From Novosphingobium resinovorum (GTDB lineage Bacteria; Pseudomonadota; Alphaproteobacteria; Sphingomonadales; Sphingomonadaceae), in assembly GCF_027922145.1 (NCBI RefSeq), contig NZ_BSFC01000021.1, positions 465,525-529,524 on the forward strand: a stretch of DNA of 64,000 nucleotides, written 5' to 3'. The first letter of the stretch is position 1. Every line of letters starts with the position of its first letter. The notes beneath the pieces are model-generated. The model saw nothing but the letters and a program-made list of their open reading frames with translations. It had not been told where the DNA came from and searched no databases. Position numbers and translations under genes: made by a program. Below are positions 33,937 through 43,685 of the stretch, one piece after another.

Positions 33937-36654
33937 TCAGAGTTTAAGCGTCGCCGAAAGGTAGAAGCTGCGGCCGTAGAAGCTGCTCTCCTGCCAGATC
34001 GAGGAGTCGGTATAGTACGCTTCCTCGCGGCTGTTGTTGAGGTTGATGACACCGGCGGAGAAGCTCAGCCATTCGTTGGGCGAATAGCCGCCGCTGATGT
34101 CGACCTGCGTGCGCGCCTTCACGACGTGGCCGGCATAGGCGAAGAAGCTGTCGGCGCTGTTTTGCTCGTAGCCGCTGCGGTGGTTGATCGCCGCGCGGAT
34201 GTTGAAGTGCTCGTTCTCCCAGTAGGGCACGAGGTTCCAGGTCACCTTCGACAGGTTGCGGATGGTGTAGCCGGTGCCGATCGCGACCTTTTGCGGGTAG
34301 ACGCGCGTGAAGTTCGCCATGATGCCGAAGCCGTCCACCGGCAGGAAGCGGTCGAACGACTGCGTCCAGCTGACCTCGAAGCCCTTCACGCGGATCGTGC
34401 TGGGATCGTTGAGCGTCTGGGTGATGTCGTAGATGTTGCCCGAGGTATCGACGCACTCACCGCCCGCGTTGCTCGACAGCGCCGTGCCGTCGAACGAGGT
34501 CGGGCAGACCAGCGACGAATACGTACCGTTCTTGATCCACTTGTAGAAGCCGTTGATCGAGAGCGCGTTGCCGTGGTCATAGTACCACTCGACGCCCAGA
34601 TCGAGCTGCTTGGCGGTCAGCGGCTTGAGGCCGGCCTGGCCGAGATCGACGGTGACCGTATTGGTGCCGACCGGATCGGTGTTCGCCGAAGTCGAGGTCG
34701 TCTGCGCCATCGAGGTGCGCGAGTCCATGAACGGACGCACCAGGACCTTGGCGGCGGCGAAGCGGACCTGCAGGTCGTTGGCCGGCTCGGCCACAAGGCT
34801 CAGGCTGGGCAGGAAGTTGCCGTACTTCTGGGTGAGCGTGTACTCGCCGATCTTCTGCTGGACTTCCTCGTAGCCGTCGGTGCGTGGCTCGGTGACGTTG
34901 CCGAGCACCTTCTGTTTGGTGTGCTCGTAACGCAGGCCGACGTTGCCGCGCAGCGGCATGCCCGCGATGGTCGTGTCGATGTCCGCCATCGCGTAGACCG
35001 AGGGCATGTAGCGATCGACGTTGTAGCTCGCTTCCGGCGCGAAGATGTCGGGGACGACGATCCCGGCGGCGGCGAGCGCCTTTTCGTAGGCGTTGAGATC
35101 CGGCCCGATCCACGAGGTCGGGATGCCCGAGGCGCCGTTGAGGAAGCCGGAGACCGGGTAGTAGGTCGTCGTCATGTCCGGGAAGACGCTGCTGGTCGCG
35201 CTCGGGGCATTGGCCAGAGCGACCATGTCGTGACGCGAGACGTAGCGGCTGAAGGTTTCGTGGCGGTACTTCACGCCGGTGCTGAGCTTCGAGATCGGTC
35301 CGAAGGTGACTTCGCGGCTGAGGTCGAACTGCGCGGACTTCTCCGACGAGTTCATGCGGCGGGTGGCGCCGTTGGGATACTCGTTACGCGTCAGCGTGCT
35401 GCGCTGATACAGGCTCGGATCGGTAAGGTCGGTGCCGACGGTGAAGTTCACGTCGTTCGGATCGGAGAAGTCGATCGAGGCGCTGGGGATGTTGACGCCG
35501 ACGATCGCCGCCTTTTCATCCTGATAGGTCGTGCCCTTGGTGTAGTTCAGCGTAGTGCTGGCGACCCAGCCGGTGCCGTCGTTCCACTTGGCGCCAAGGG
35601 TGTAGCCCTGGCTGGTGAGGTTCCGGTCCTCGTGCTGGCGGTTGTTTTCCATGGTGAAGTTCGTGGCGGTCACGTTGGTGGCGACGCCGTTGTTCACTTC
35701 GTTCACGGTGATGCGCGAGGTGTCGAACAGGAAGACCTGCTGGTTGAGGTCGTAATCGGTCTTGTCGCGGGCGTAGATCGCCGTCGCGTTCATCTCGAAG
35801 CGGTCGGACGGCTTCCACTGCAGGCCGCCGCTGGCCATCAGCCGCTCGGTGTCGCGGTCGATGCGGCGGTAGCGCGGACGGCGCGGGAGCTGCACGGTCT
35901 CGCCATCGACGGTGGTGGTGGCCCAGCGGTCCATCCACATGTAGTCGGCGCGGTCGCGCAGCTTCTGGTAGCCGAGGTTGGCGTAGACGCCGATGGTGCC
36001 GTCGGCGAACTGGTCGACGTAGCTGCCGCTGATCTTGGGCGTGATCTTGCCGCCCGCGTATTCCGAGTTCTGGCCCTTCACCGACAGGATGATCTGGCGG
36101 TCCTTGTAGTCCAGCGGCTTGGGCGTGGAGATGTTGACGGTGCCCGAAAGACCGCCGGTGTCCATCGCAGCCGTGGGCGACTTGATGACCTCGATCGCAT
36201 TGGCGAGTTCGGTCTGGATGATATCGTAGCGGAAACCGTCGGTGAAGTCGGCGCTCTTGAAGGTCTGGCCGTTGATCGTGGTCATCGCATACTGCGGGCC
36301 AAGGCCGCGGATGCTGATCGTCGCGCCGCGTCCGTTGATGTTGGACATCTGGACGCCGGAGATGCGCTGAATTGCCTCGGTAATGTTCTCGGCGGGGAAC
36401 TTGCCGATGTCCTCGGCGGAGATGCCGTCGGTCACGCGCACGTCGTTGCGCTTGGCGTCGAGGGCGTTGGCAAGGCTGCTGCGGAAGCCGGTGACGACGA
36501 TGTCGGCGGCATCGCCCTCTGCGGGCGCGGCGGCTTCCTGAGCCATGGCCGGGCCGCTCGGCACCAGCAGTGCCGGTGCACAGCAGGAAAGGAGCAGGGC
36601 GGCCTTGGCGAGGCGCCGTGCAATCGGATCGATAACGCGTTCTGAACTTGTCAT
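33937..36654 (-). CDS. TonB-dependent receptor for GlcNAc-containing glycans (NagP/NagA-type)
   Basis: 905 aa; ATG 36654 follows GGGGGTAG. A signal peptide (ending near GPAMAQ) is followed by a TonB-box-like DIVVTGFRSSL. The plug has NITEAIQRISGVQMSNINGR and TISIRGLGPQYAMTTINGQT, and the barrel runs to the C-terminal SATLKL. The FRSSLANALDAKR opening and this plug type are typical of the carbohydrate TBDRs of Caulobacter, Xanthomonas and sphingomonads. As first gene of the TBDR-GH89-nagX operon, divergent from nagB-nagA-PTS, it likely imports GlcNAc oligosaccharides. The barrel end in Leu is atypical but found in this class. Confidence 0.92.
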   Translation of the reverse strand: MTSSERVIDPIARRLAKAALLLSCCAPALLVPSGPAMAQEAAAPAEGDAADIVVTGFRSSLANALDAKRNDVRVTDGISAEDIGKFPAENITEAIQRISGVQMSNINGRGATISIRGLGPQYAMTTINGQTFKSADFTDGFRYDIIQTELANAIEVIKSPTAAMDTGGLSGTVNISTPKPLDYKDRQIILSVKGQNSEYAGGKITPKISGSYVDQFADGTIGVYANLGYQKLRDRADYMWMDRWATTTVDGETVQLPRRPRYRRIDRDTERLMASGGLQWKPSDRFEMNATAIYARDKTDYDLNQQVFLFDTSRITVNEVNNGVATNVTATNFTMENNRQHEDRNLTSQGYTLGAKWNDGTGWVASTTLNYTKGTTYQDEKAAIVGVNIPSASIDFSDPNDVNFTVGTDLTDPSLYQRSTLTRNEYPNGATRRMNSSEKSAQFDLSREVTFGPISKLSTGVKYRHETFSRYVSRHDMVALANAPSATSSVFPDMTTTYYPVSGFLNGASGIPTSWIGPDLNAYEKALAAAGIVVPDIFAPEASYNVDRYMPSVYAMADIDTTIAGMPLRGNVGLRYEHTKQKVLGNVTEPRTDGYEEVQQKIGEYTLTQKYGNFLPSLSLVAEPANDLQVRFAAAKVLVRPFMDSRTSMAQTTSTSANTDPVGTNTVTVDLGQAGLKPLTAKQLDLGVEWYYDHGNALSINGFYKWIKNGTYSSLVCPTSFDGTALSSNAGGECVDTSGNIYDITQTLNDPSTIRVKGFEVSWTQSFDRFLPVDGFGIMANFTRVYPQKVAIGTGYTIRNLSKVTWNLVPYWENEHFNIRAAINHRSGYEQNSADSFFAYAGHVVKARTQVDISGGYSPNEWLSFSAGVINLNNSREEAYYTDSSIWQESSFYGRSFYLSATLKL

Positions 36655-37115
36655 GACTACCCCCTGAGACGTGTTTCTGGGAACGGAAAAGCCCGGTGGA
36701 CCCTCCGCACCTCCTGCGAACGTTTTTTGATTTGTTATCCAATGATGTCACAAAGACCTGGAAGCAAGTCAAGTCCATTTGAAGACGAAAGTGAATATTT
36801 TGGTATTGCTTCCGCCTGCAATCATTGGCAGCCTTTGGATCGGGCGCTTGCCTGCACCGTGTCATCGCGATCAACCTTCGCAAGTTCCTGAATTACCCTG
36901 AATTCAGCTACTTTCCCCGGGTTATGCGCGGTGGAGTGCTGTGGAGATACTAGCCGGTCGCCGAAGGCAAGCGATCCATCTTATCACCTATTTAAATACC
37001 TTTAAAATACCATTGTGTTATGAATTTTACGCCATATGATGCCAATGTCCTGGTGACATTCTCTCGCAATATTCCCCGATTCGCATCAGCGCTCGCCAAC
37101 GAGGAAACATCGAAC
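36655..37115. promoter_or_regulatory. divergent control region of the GlcNAc island
   Basis: A 461-bp AT-rich non-coding stretch between the receptor start and the preferred nagB start (GTG 37116). An open frame continues upstream to ATG 37020, but that part has no NagB similarity and overlaps the repeats, so it is taken as leader. It contains TGGTATT at 36801-36807 and two AATACC hexamers at 36995 and 37006. On the minus strand TTGACT is followed 16 nt later by TGACAT, a possible receptor promoter. Confidence 0.6.
36995..37012 (+). promoter_or_regulatory. candidate NagR/GntR operator, 11-bp-spaced AATACC repeat
   Basis: AATACC at 36995-37000 and AATACCA at 37006-37012 repeat with an 11-bp period, one helical turn. 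The same pattern occurs at 43686 before the gntR gene of this island. HutC-type GntR regulators of GlcNAc genes bind sites containing TGGTAT-like half-sites, the complement of ATACCA. Assignment is inference. Confidence 0.45.
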
Positions 37116-38213
37116 GTGACAGCAGACGCCACCCTTGGTTCCCAGACGGAATCACCCGAAGTTCAGGGCGGCGAATCCTGCGTCACGCTCATGCACGCCG
37201 AGGCGGCCGAAGCGGGGGCTGCGGTGTCGCGCTTCCTTTCGCATAATCGTGTGGCGCTCGGGCTGCTGGGCGAGAGCCTGCGCGCCGCCCCGCCTGCACT
37301 GCTGGTAACGTGCGCACGCGGTTCCTCCGACCACGCCGCGACTTATGCGAAGTACCTCGTGGAGACTCTGCTCGGCGTGCCGACCGTATCGGCTGCGTTC
37401 TCCACCGTATCTCTCTATGATGCACAGGTCATGCCGTCGGCGGGACGGACACTCTGTCTCGCAATCTCGCAGTCGGGCCGCAGTCCGGACATGCTGGCGA
37501 CCGTCGAGCGTCAGCAGGCGGCGGGCGCGCTCGTGGTGGCGCTGGTCAACGACAAGGATTCGCCGCTGGCGGCGATGGCGGACGTCGTCCTGCCGTTGTG
37601 CGCTGGCCCCGAGCGTTCGGTTGCGGCAACCAAGTCCTATATCACTTCGCTCGTGGGCATTGCCGCGATCGTCGCAGCCTGGCGCGGCGATACGGCGTTC
37701 GAGGCGGATCTCGCAGCGCTTCCCTCCGCGCTGGACGAGGCTTTCGCGCTGGACTGGTCCGCTTTGGGAGAAGGCCTGCGCGATGCCGCGAATCTCTTCG
37801 TGATCGGGCGCGGCTACGGCCTCGCCGTCGCGCAGGAGGCGGCGCTCAAGTTCAAGGAAACGTCCGGCCTCCACGCCGAGGCGTTCAGCTCGGCCGAAGT
37901 GCGTCACGGACCGATGGCCGTCGTGCGCGAGGGCTTCCCGGTGATCGCTTTCGCCGGCCCCGACAGCGCCGGAGATGACGTTCGCACGCTCTGCGGCGAA
38001 TTCGCGGCGCGCGGCGCCCGCGTCTGGCTGGCATCTGCACGGGATGAAGGGCAGCAAGGCGTTCATCACCTTCCGGCCCTGCCGCTGCGCGCGGAGCTTG
38101 CGCCGCTCGCGACGATCGCGTCTTTCTATCGCATGGCCAATGCCTTGTCCCTCGCGCGCGGGAACGATCCCGACTGCCCGCCCTATCTTGCCAAGGTGAC
38201 GCGCACGCGATGA
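37116..38213 (+). CDS. nagB-II: glucosamine-6-phosphate deaminase, SIS type (NagB-II)
   Basis: 365 aa from GTG 37116, preceded by GAGGAAA; the earlier ATG 37020 adds non-conserved residues. Two SIS domains are present: CARGSSDHAATYAKYLVE and AISQSGRSPDMLA in the first, then VIGRGYGLAVAQEAALKFKE and SAEVRHGPMAVV in the second. It lacks the N-terminal glutaminase domain of GlmS, which marks the NagB-II deaminases used by proteobacteria lacking classic NagB. It converts GlcN-6-P to fructose-6-P and ammonia in the cytosol. Its stop overlaps the nagA ATG. Confidence 0.9.
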   Translation: MTADATLGSQTESPEVQGGESCVTLMHAEAAEAGAAVSRFLSHNRVALGLLGESLRAAPPALLVTCARGSSDHAATYAKYLVETLLGVPTVSAAFSTVSLYDAQVMPSAGRTLCLAISQSGRSPDMLATVERQQAAGALVVALVNDKDSPLAAMADVVLPLCAGPERSVAATKSYITSLVGIAAIVAAWRGDTAFEADLAALPSALDEAFALDWSALGEGLRDAANLFVIGRGYGLAVAQEAALKFKETSGLHAEAFSSAEVRHGPMAVVREGFPVIAFAGPDSAGDDVRTLCGEFAARGARVWLASARDEGQQGVHHLPALPLRAELAPLATIASFYRMANALSLARGNDPDCPPYLAKVTRTR

Positions 38214-39349
38214 CCGTCCTTCATGTCTTCAATGGCTACATTCCCACGGCCGACGCGGTACTTTCCGAAGCACGCATCACCATGGAGGGCGAGCGCATCG
38301 TCTCAATTGCCGCCTTCGGTCAGGAGCGGGCGGACGATAGGATCGACCTTGCCAGGGGCTGGATGCTCCCCGGCTTCATCGACGTGCAAGTCAACGGCGG
38401 TGGCGGCGTTCTGTTCAACGACACACCGACGCTGGAAGGCATCGCCGCGATCGGCGCAGCGCATGCGCGCTACGGCACGACCGCGTTTCTGCCTACGCTG
38501 ATCAGTGCCGACCCTTCCGTAATCGCCCGGGGCCTCGACGCGGTGGATGAGGCGATCGCAGCGGGTGTCCCCGGTGTGGTCGGCATTCATGTCGAAGGGC
38601 CCTTCATCAATCCGCGTCGCAAGGGAATCCACGCCGAAGAGCGGCTGATCCCGCTCGACGACAAAACGATGGCGCTGCTCACCCGACCTCGCCGGGGCCG
38701 GGTAATGGTGACGCTCGCCCCAGAACTGGCCGATCCCGCCGATCTGACCAAGCTTGTCGCGGCAGGGGTAATCCTCAGCGCAGGCCACTCAGACGCAACT
38801 TCGGAACAGGCGGCCGACGGTTTCGCGCACGGCATCACCGGCGTTACGCATCTGTTCAATGCGATGGCGCCGTTGCACCATCGCGCGCCGGGTTTGGTCG
38901 GCGCGGCCTTCGACAACGATGAGGTCTGGTGCGGTCTTATCGCCGATGGCGTCCATGTCGTCCCCTCCATCCTGCGTCTAACGCTGAAGGCGAAGTCGCC
39001 AGAGCGGATCATGCTTGTCACCGATGCGATGCCCGGCGTCGGCAACAATGGTGCGCCGTTCCACCTCGACGGCCACGAGATCTTCGTGCGCGACGGTATC
39101 TGCACCGACGCCGCCGGAACGCTTGCCGGTTCGGGGCTAGACATGGCGAGCGCTGTTCGCAACGTCGTTGCGATGACGGGGATCGCCGTGCCGGTAGCGG
39201 CCCGTATGGCCGCCGCGACGCCCGCCGCTTTCCTCGGCCTCGCCGGAGACTACGGCGCGTTGCAGCCGGGGTATCGTGCCGATTTTGCGCTGCTCGACAG
39301 TGAGTTGAAGCCGGTGCAGACCTGGATAGGCGGCCGTCGCTTCGCCTGA
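38210..39349 (+). CDS. nagA: N-acetylglucosamine-6-phosphate deacetylase
   Basis: 379 aa amidohydrolase of the NagA family. Visible elements are the N-terminal small domain, PGFIDVQVNGGGGVLFND, GIHVEGPFINPRRKGIH with the metal-binding Glu, the metal His in LSAGHSDAT and THLFNAMAPLHHR, and the catalytic Asp in VTDAMPG. It removes acetate from GlcNAc-6-P, giving GlcN-6-P for NagB-II. It is coupled to nagB by ATGA and lies 38 bp before the PTS gene. Confidence 0.95.
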   Translation: MTVLHVFNGYIPTADAVLSEARITMEGERIVSIAAFGQERADDRIDLARGWMLPGFIDVQVNGGGGVLFNDTPTLEGIAAIGAAHARYGTTAFLPTLISADPSVIARGLDAVDEAIAAGVPGVVGIHVEGPFINPRRKGIHAEERLIPLDDKTMALLTRPRRGRVMVTLAPELADPADLTKLVAAGVILSAGHSDATSEQAADGFAHGITGVTHLFNAMAPLHHRAPGLVGAAFDNDEVWCGLIADGVHVVPSILRLTLKAKSPERIMLVTDAMPGVGNNGAPFHLDGHEIFVRDGICTDAAGTLAGSGLDMASAVRNVVAMTGIAVPVAARMAAATPAAFLGLAGDYGALQPGYRADFALLDSELKPVQTWIGGRRFA

Positions 39350-39387
39350 ATTCCCTTTTTTCGATCGTCCAATTGCCGGGAACCGAG

Positions 39388-41925
39388 ATGCCGTCCATTT
39401 CCCTCAGCGCACCGCTCTCCGGCTGGCTCTGCCCGCTGGACGAAGTTCCCGATCCGGTCTTCGCCGGAGGCATGCTGGGAGAAGGCGTGGCCATCGACCC
39501 GCTCGGCGAAGTGCTGCACGCACCGGCTGCGGGAGAAGTCATCGGCTTTCACGAAGCGGGGCATGCCGTCACGTTGCGTCTGCGTGAAGGCGTGGAATTA
39601 CTGCTCCATTTCGGCCTGGACACGGTGCGCCTGGGCGGAGCCGGGTTCACACCGCTGGTATGCATCGGCGCGCATGTCGATGAAGGACAGCCGCTCTTGC
39701 GCGTCGCCCTCGACGAAGTCGTCGGCAAGACGCGCAGTCTCGTTACGCCTTTGCTCGTTACCGAACCGGCCGGATATGCGATCGAGTGGATTGCGCCTTT
39801 CGGCACGATCGAAGTAGGCGAGCCGCTGGCCCGTCTCGTTCGCGACGAGGCCACATCGTCGGATCAGCCCCTCGATACGGGCCGAGCGCCGGAAGCCAGG
39901 CTGCAGCGTAAGGTTCGAATTCCCCTTGCCCATGGGCTACACGCCCGTCCGTGCGCAAGACTGGCCGAAATAGTGCGTACTGCTGCTGCGGTGAAGGTTC
40001 ACGTTGCTGTCGGAGGCCGCGAAGCGTCTCTGGCCAGCCCGACCGCGATGCTGCGCCTCGCTGTGCGTCATGGAGACACAGTCGCTTTGTTGGCGAGTGG
40101 TCCCGACGCAGAGCCGGTGCTCGACCAGCTTGTACAGATGATCGAGAGCGGCATGGGAGAAGGCGCACCTTTTCCTGCCGAATCTGCCGTCAGAGCACCG
40201 ATCACCTCGGTATCAGGCGCCGAATTTTCCGTCCCGGCTGCAGGAGCAGCCCTGCCGGGCGTAGCGGCGTCGCCGGGGATAGCGGTCGGCCCCGTCTGGC
40301 GCCCGGTTCAAACCGAACCCGTGATCGATGAAATCAGTGCGGGTCCCGAGATCGAGACGACGCGACTGCGTGACGCGCTGATCGCGGTCCGAACCGCGCT
40401 CTGCAGTCCGGCGGGCGCGCATGCCGAAGAAGAAGCGATCCTCGGCGCCCATCTCGCACTGCTCGACGATCCGGAACTGACGGGAGCGGCGGAGGCGCTA
40501 ATCGCTGATGGCGTGAGCGCGGGAGCGGCCTGGCGGCGCGTCCTCCATGCCGAGGCAGCGGGGCTGCGTGCGACCGGCGATGCCCGTTTCGCCGAGCGCG
40601 CTGCGGATTTCATCGACCTCGACCTGCGCGTGCAATGGTGCCTCGCAGGCGACGAGCCTCCGGTGATGGTGCCGCCTGCGGGTGCGATCCTGATCGCGGA
40701 CGACCTGCTACCCTCGCAAGTGGCGGCGCTCTCTCCGGGAGGCGTCGCCGGGATCGCGACCGCTCGTGGCGGGCCGACGTCGCATGTCGCAATCATTGCC
40801 GCAAGTCGGGGTCTACCCGCACTGGTGGCACTGGGCAGCGCGGTGCTGGAGATCGCGGACGGCACCATGGTCGTGCTCGATACGGTGATGGGGACGCTCG
40901 AAGTCGATCCGCCAGCCGAACGGCTGAGCGCAGCGCGAGCCGCCGCCTCTATGCGCGAAACGCGCCGTGCTGCGGCGCTCGCGGCGGCGGGGCGTGACGG
41001 TGCGACTGCAGATGGCAAACGGATCGAGGTCTTCGCGAATCTCGGCAAGCTCGACGATGTCGCGCCCGCTCTGGCGCAAGGCGCAGAAGGCTGCGGGTTG
41101 CTGAGGACCGAGTTCCTGTTCCTCGACCGCGCCGAAGCACCGGATGAGGACGAGCAGATGGCGTGCTACGCCGCAATCGCACAGGCGCTGGAAGGGCGGC
41201 CGCTCATCGTGCGACTGCTGGACATCGGTGGCGACAAGCCCGCGCCTTATCTCCCGATCGCGGCAGAGGAAAACCCGGCGCTTGGCCTGCGAGGCATTCG
41301 CGTAGGGCTCGCGCGGCCAGAAGTGCTGTCAACGCAGCTGCGCGCCATCCTGCGCGCGACGCCTTCGGGCGACATACGGATCATGGCGCCGATGATCGCC
41401 CGGGTCGAGGAACTGCGCGCGGTGCGAGAGGTGTTGCTCGCCGAGGCCCGGGCGCTGGGCATCGCCGTTCCGCAACTGGGCGTAATGGTGGAGACACCGG
41501 CGGCCGCCGTGATGGCCGACCGCCTGGCTGCCGAATGTGATTTCCTGTCGGTCGGCACTAATGACCTGACACAGTACACGCTAGCGATGGATCGCGGGAA
41601 CCCTGCGGTAGCCGGAGGGCTCGACGGGCTGGATCCGGCAGTGCTGCGTCTGATCGCGCAGACCTGCACGGGCGCAGAGCGCTTCGGGAAATGGGTCGGT
41701 GTATGCGGGGGCCTTGCCTCCGATCCGCTGGCGGCAGGGCTGCTAGTCGGACTGGGCGTCGGCGAACTGTCTGCGGCGCCGGGCCAGGTAGCTGAGGTCA
41801 AGGCGTCGCTCGCGGCGGTGACGGACGCGCAATGCAAGGCGCTGGCGCGCAAGGCTCTCGACGCCGCCAGCGCAACGGAAGTCCGCGCGCTTGCGACGGA
41901 AATGCTCAGAGAGGTGGGACTGTGA
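39388..41925 (+). CDS. PTS EIIA-HPr-EI fusion protein, GlcNAc-specific
   Basis: 845 aa combining three phosphotransferase proteins. EIIA(Glc-type) covers about residues 1-150 with phospho-His74 in LLLHFGLDTVRLG. HPr covers about 170-255 with His185 in LAHGLHARP. Enzyme I covers about 285-845 with His466 in GGPTSHVAIIAASRGLPALV, the PEP-binding GTNDLTQYTLAMDRGN, and the Cys in GVCGGLASD. All phosphorylation sites are intact, so one polypeptide can carry phosphate from PEP to the NagE EIIB. ATG 39388 is chosen (TTG 39373 possible). It overlaps the nagE GTG by 4 bp. This FruB-like fused arrangement is known from GlcNAc operons of Xanthomonas and relatives. Confidence 0.95.
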   Translation: MPSISLSAPLSGWLCPLDEVPDPVFAGGMLGEGVAIDPLGEVLHAPAAGEVIGFHEAGHAVTLRLREGVELLLHFGLDTVRLGGAGFTPLVCIGAHVDEGQPLLRVALDEVVGKTRSLVTPLLVTEPAGYAIEWIAPFGTIEVGEPLARLVRDEATSSDQPLDTGRAPEARLQRKVRIPLAHGLHARPCARLAEIVRTAAAVKVHVAVGGREASLASPTAMLRLAVRHGDTVALLASGPDAEPVLDQLVQMIESGMGEGAPFPAESAVRAPITSVSGAEFSVPAAGAALPGVAASPGIAVGPVWRPVQTEPVIDEISAGPEIETTRLRDALIAVRTALCSPAGAHAEEEAILGAHLALLDDPELTGAAEALIADGVSAGAAWRRVLHAEAAGLRATGDARFAERAADFIDLDLRVQWCLAGDEPPVMVPPAGAILIADDLLPSQVAALSPGGVAGIATARGGPTSHVAIIAASRGLPALVALGSAVLEIADGTMVVLDTVMGTLEVDPPAERLSAARAAASMRETRRAAALAAAGRDGATADGKRIEVFANLGKLDDVAPALAQGAEGCGLLRTEFLFLDRAEAPDEDEQMACYAAIAQALEGRPLIVRLLDIGGDKPAPYLPIAAEENPALGLRGIRVGLARPEVLSTQLRAILRATPSGDIRIMAPMIARVEELRAVREVLLAEARALGIAVPQLGVMVETPAAAVMADRLAAECDFLSVGTNDLTQYTLAMDRGNPAVAGGLDGLDPAVLRLIAQTCTGAERFGKWVGVCGGLASDPLAAGLLVGLGVGELSAAPGQVAEVKASLAAVTDAQCKALARKALDAASATEVRALATEMLREVGL

Positions 41926-43658
41926 CGGGTTGGATGAGATCGCTGGGGCAGAGGCTGCAGGGCCTTGGCCGCGCCCTGATGCTGCCGATCGCGGTGCTGC
42001 CGGTGGCAGCGCTATTGTTGCGCCTCGGCCAGCCCGACCTTCTGGGACTCGAGTTCGTCAGCGCGGCGGGCAATGCCATGTTCGCGAACCTCGGTCTGCT
42101 GTTCGCTATCGGAGTAGCCACCGGCTTTGCACGAGACGGTAACGGCGCCGCACCGCTTGCGGGAGCAGTCTGCTTCCTGGTCGCTAGCGAAGGCGCGCGG
42201 GCGTTGCTCGCAATCCCTCCGGAAGTCACGGCGAGCGTCGCAAGCGATGCCGCCAACGTCAAGGCGGCACTGGCGAGCGCATGGAGCCAGTCACAGATCG
42301 CACGGCTCTCAGTGCCGATCGGAATCGTCTCGGGGATGATTGGGGGCAGCGCCTACAACCGCTTCCACAACTTCCGCGCGCCCGAATACCTGGCGTTCTT
42401 CGGCGGGCGACGCTTCGTGCCGATCGTCAGCGGGACGGTGGGCATTGTCATCGCCGGGATCATCGGAGCAGCGTTCCCGGCCGTCAACGGCGGGATCGAC
42501 GGCATGAGCCGCCTTGCTCTGGCAAGCGGCGAATGGGGCCTGTTCGTCTACGGGCTACTCAATCGGCTGCTGCTGGTCACCGGCCTGCACCACATCATCA
42601 ACAATGTCGCATGGTTCGTCCTCGGCGACTACCATGGCGTGACCGGAGACCTGCGCCGCTTCTTCGCGGGCGATCCGGGCGCGGGTGCGTTCATGACAGG
42701 CTTCTTCCCGGTAATGATGTTCGGCCTGCCGGCTGCATGCCTCGCCATGTATCGCTCGGCCCTGCCGGAGCGACGCAAAGCGACCGGCGGCATGCTGCTG
42801 AGCCTCGCAGCAACCTCGTTCCTGACTGGGGTTACCGAGCCTATCGAATTCAGCTTCATGTTCCTCGCACCGGTGCTCTTCGTGGTTCATGCGGTGTTGA
42901 CAGGTGTATCCATGGCGCTGATGTCGGCGCTGGACGTCCATCTCGGCTTCGGGTTCTCCGCGGGACTGTTCGACTACATCCTCAACCTGGGCAAGGCACA
43001 GAAGCCCTTGCTGTTGCTGCCGGTGGGGCTGGCCTACTTCGCTGTCTATTACGCCGTGTTCCGCTGGGCGATTCTGCGCTTCGACCTCAAGACGCCGGGC
43101 CGCGAGGATCTTGCAGATTCTTCGGACAGGCGCGAGCGACCAGCCGCCGAGCGGGGTCTTGCCTTCCTCGTTGCCCTTGGCGGAGCCGGAAATCTGCGCG
43201 AGATCGGGGCGTGCACGACGCGCCTTCGTCTGGTGGTGGCCGAACAGGGGCTTATCGACGAGGCCGAACTGCGCGCGTTGGGCGCCAAGGGAGTCATCAG
43301 GCCTTCGGCCCATGGCGTGCAGGTCGTGCTTGGCCCGATCGCGGATGCCGTGGCAGATGAAATCCGCGATGCCTCGCGCAGCGGACCAAGCGTTGCGGCG
43401 ACCGCCCTGCCCCCGCCGAAAGCGCAGGCTGGCCCCTGCCCGCTCGATCCACTGCGACTGCCCGCAGGGGTGCGAAATGCGCTAGGCGAGAATGCGGCCG
43501 TCTGGATGTCGCACGGTCGCCTGCTGGTCGAAGCCATGGCAAGGCCCGACCTTGATGCACTCGCAGCTCACGGCTTACGCCGTGGCGCGCTGGTGGGATC
43601 GCGATGGCACCTCCTTTTCGAACCTGAAGCGATGAAGGCCTGGCACAGCGAAAGTTGA
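41922..43658 (+). CDS. nagE: PTS EIICB, N-acetylglucosamine permease
   Basis: 578 aa from GTG 41922 (GTGA overlap). The EIIC domain (about 1-385) has GLHHIINNVAWFVLGDYHG and TEPIEFSFMFLAPVLF, which match glucose/GlcNAc permeases. The EIIB domain (about 412-480) carries the phospho-Cys431 in IGACTTRLRL and GAKGVIRPS. A further segment of about 80 residues follows a Pro-rich linker and looks like a second EIIB that has lost its Cys (LGENAAVWMSHGRLLVEA ... RGALVGSRWHLLFEPEA). The protein imports GlcNAc while phosphorylating it at C6. EIIA is supplied by the upstream fusion. Confidence 0.92.
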   Translation: MTGWMRSLGQRLQGLGRALMLPIAVLPVAALLLRLGQPDLLGLEFVSAAGNAMFANLGLLFAIGVATGFARDGNGAAPLAGAVCFLVASEGARALLAIPPEVTASVASDAANVKAALASAWSQSQIARLSVPIGIVSGMIGGSAYNRFHNFRAPEYLAFFGGRRFVPIVSGTVGIVIAGIIGAAFPAVNGGIDGMSRLALASGEWGLFVYGLLNRLLLVTGLHHIINNVAWFVLGDYHGVTGDLRRFFAGDPGAGAFMTGFFPVMMFGLPAACLAMYRSALPERRKATGGMLLSLAATSFLTGVTEPIEFSFMFLAPVLFVVHAVLTGVSMALMSALDVHLGFGFSAGLFDYILNLGKAQKPLLLLPVGLAYFAVYYAVFRWAILRFDLKTPGREDLADSSDRRERPAAERGLAFLVALGGAGNLREIGACTTRLRLVVAEQGLIDEAELRALGAKGVIRPSAHGVQVVLGPIADAVADEIRDASRSGPSVAATALPPPKAQAGPCPLDPLRLPAGVRNALGENAAVWMSHGRLLVEAMARPDLDALAAHGLRRGALVGSRWHLLFEPEAMKAWHSES

Positions 43659-43685
43659 TATGCCGATGCTAACGGGTAGCTTTTT

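Noticed and set aside
33892..36645. A 900-codon open frame antisense to the GlcNAc-island receptor, and similar long frames antisense to the receptors at 4514, 46361 and 58338
   Set aside because: These are expected in GC-rich DNA when the opposite strand uses G/C third positions. Their translations are Arg/Val/Asp-rich with no domain, signal peptide or ribosome-binding site, and the receptors on the other strand are unmistakable.
37020..37115. ATG 37020 as the nagB start
   Set aside because: The 32 extra residues have no SIS-deaminase similarity and no ribosome-binding site. GTG 37116 follows GAGGAAA and gives the usual family length.
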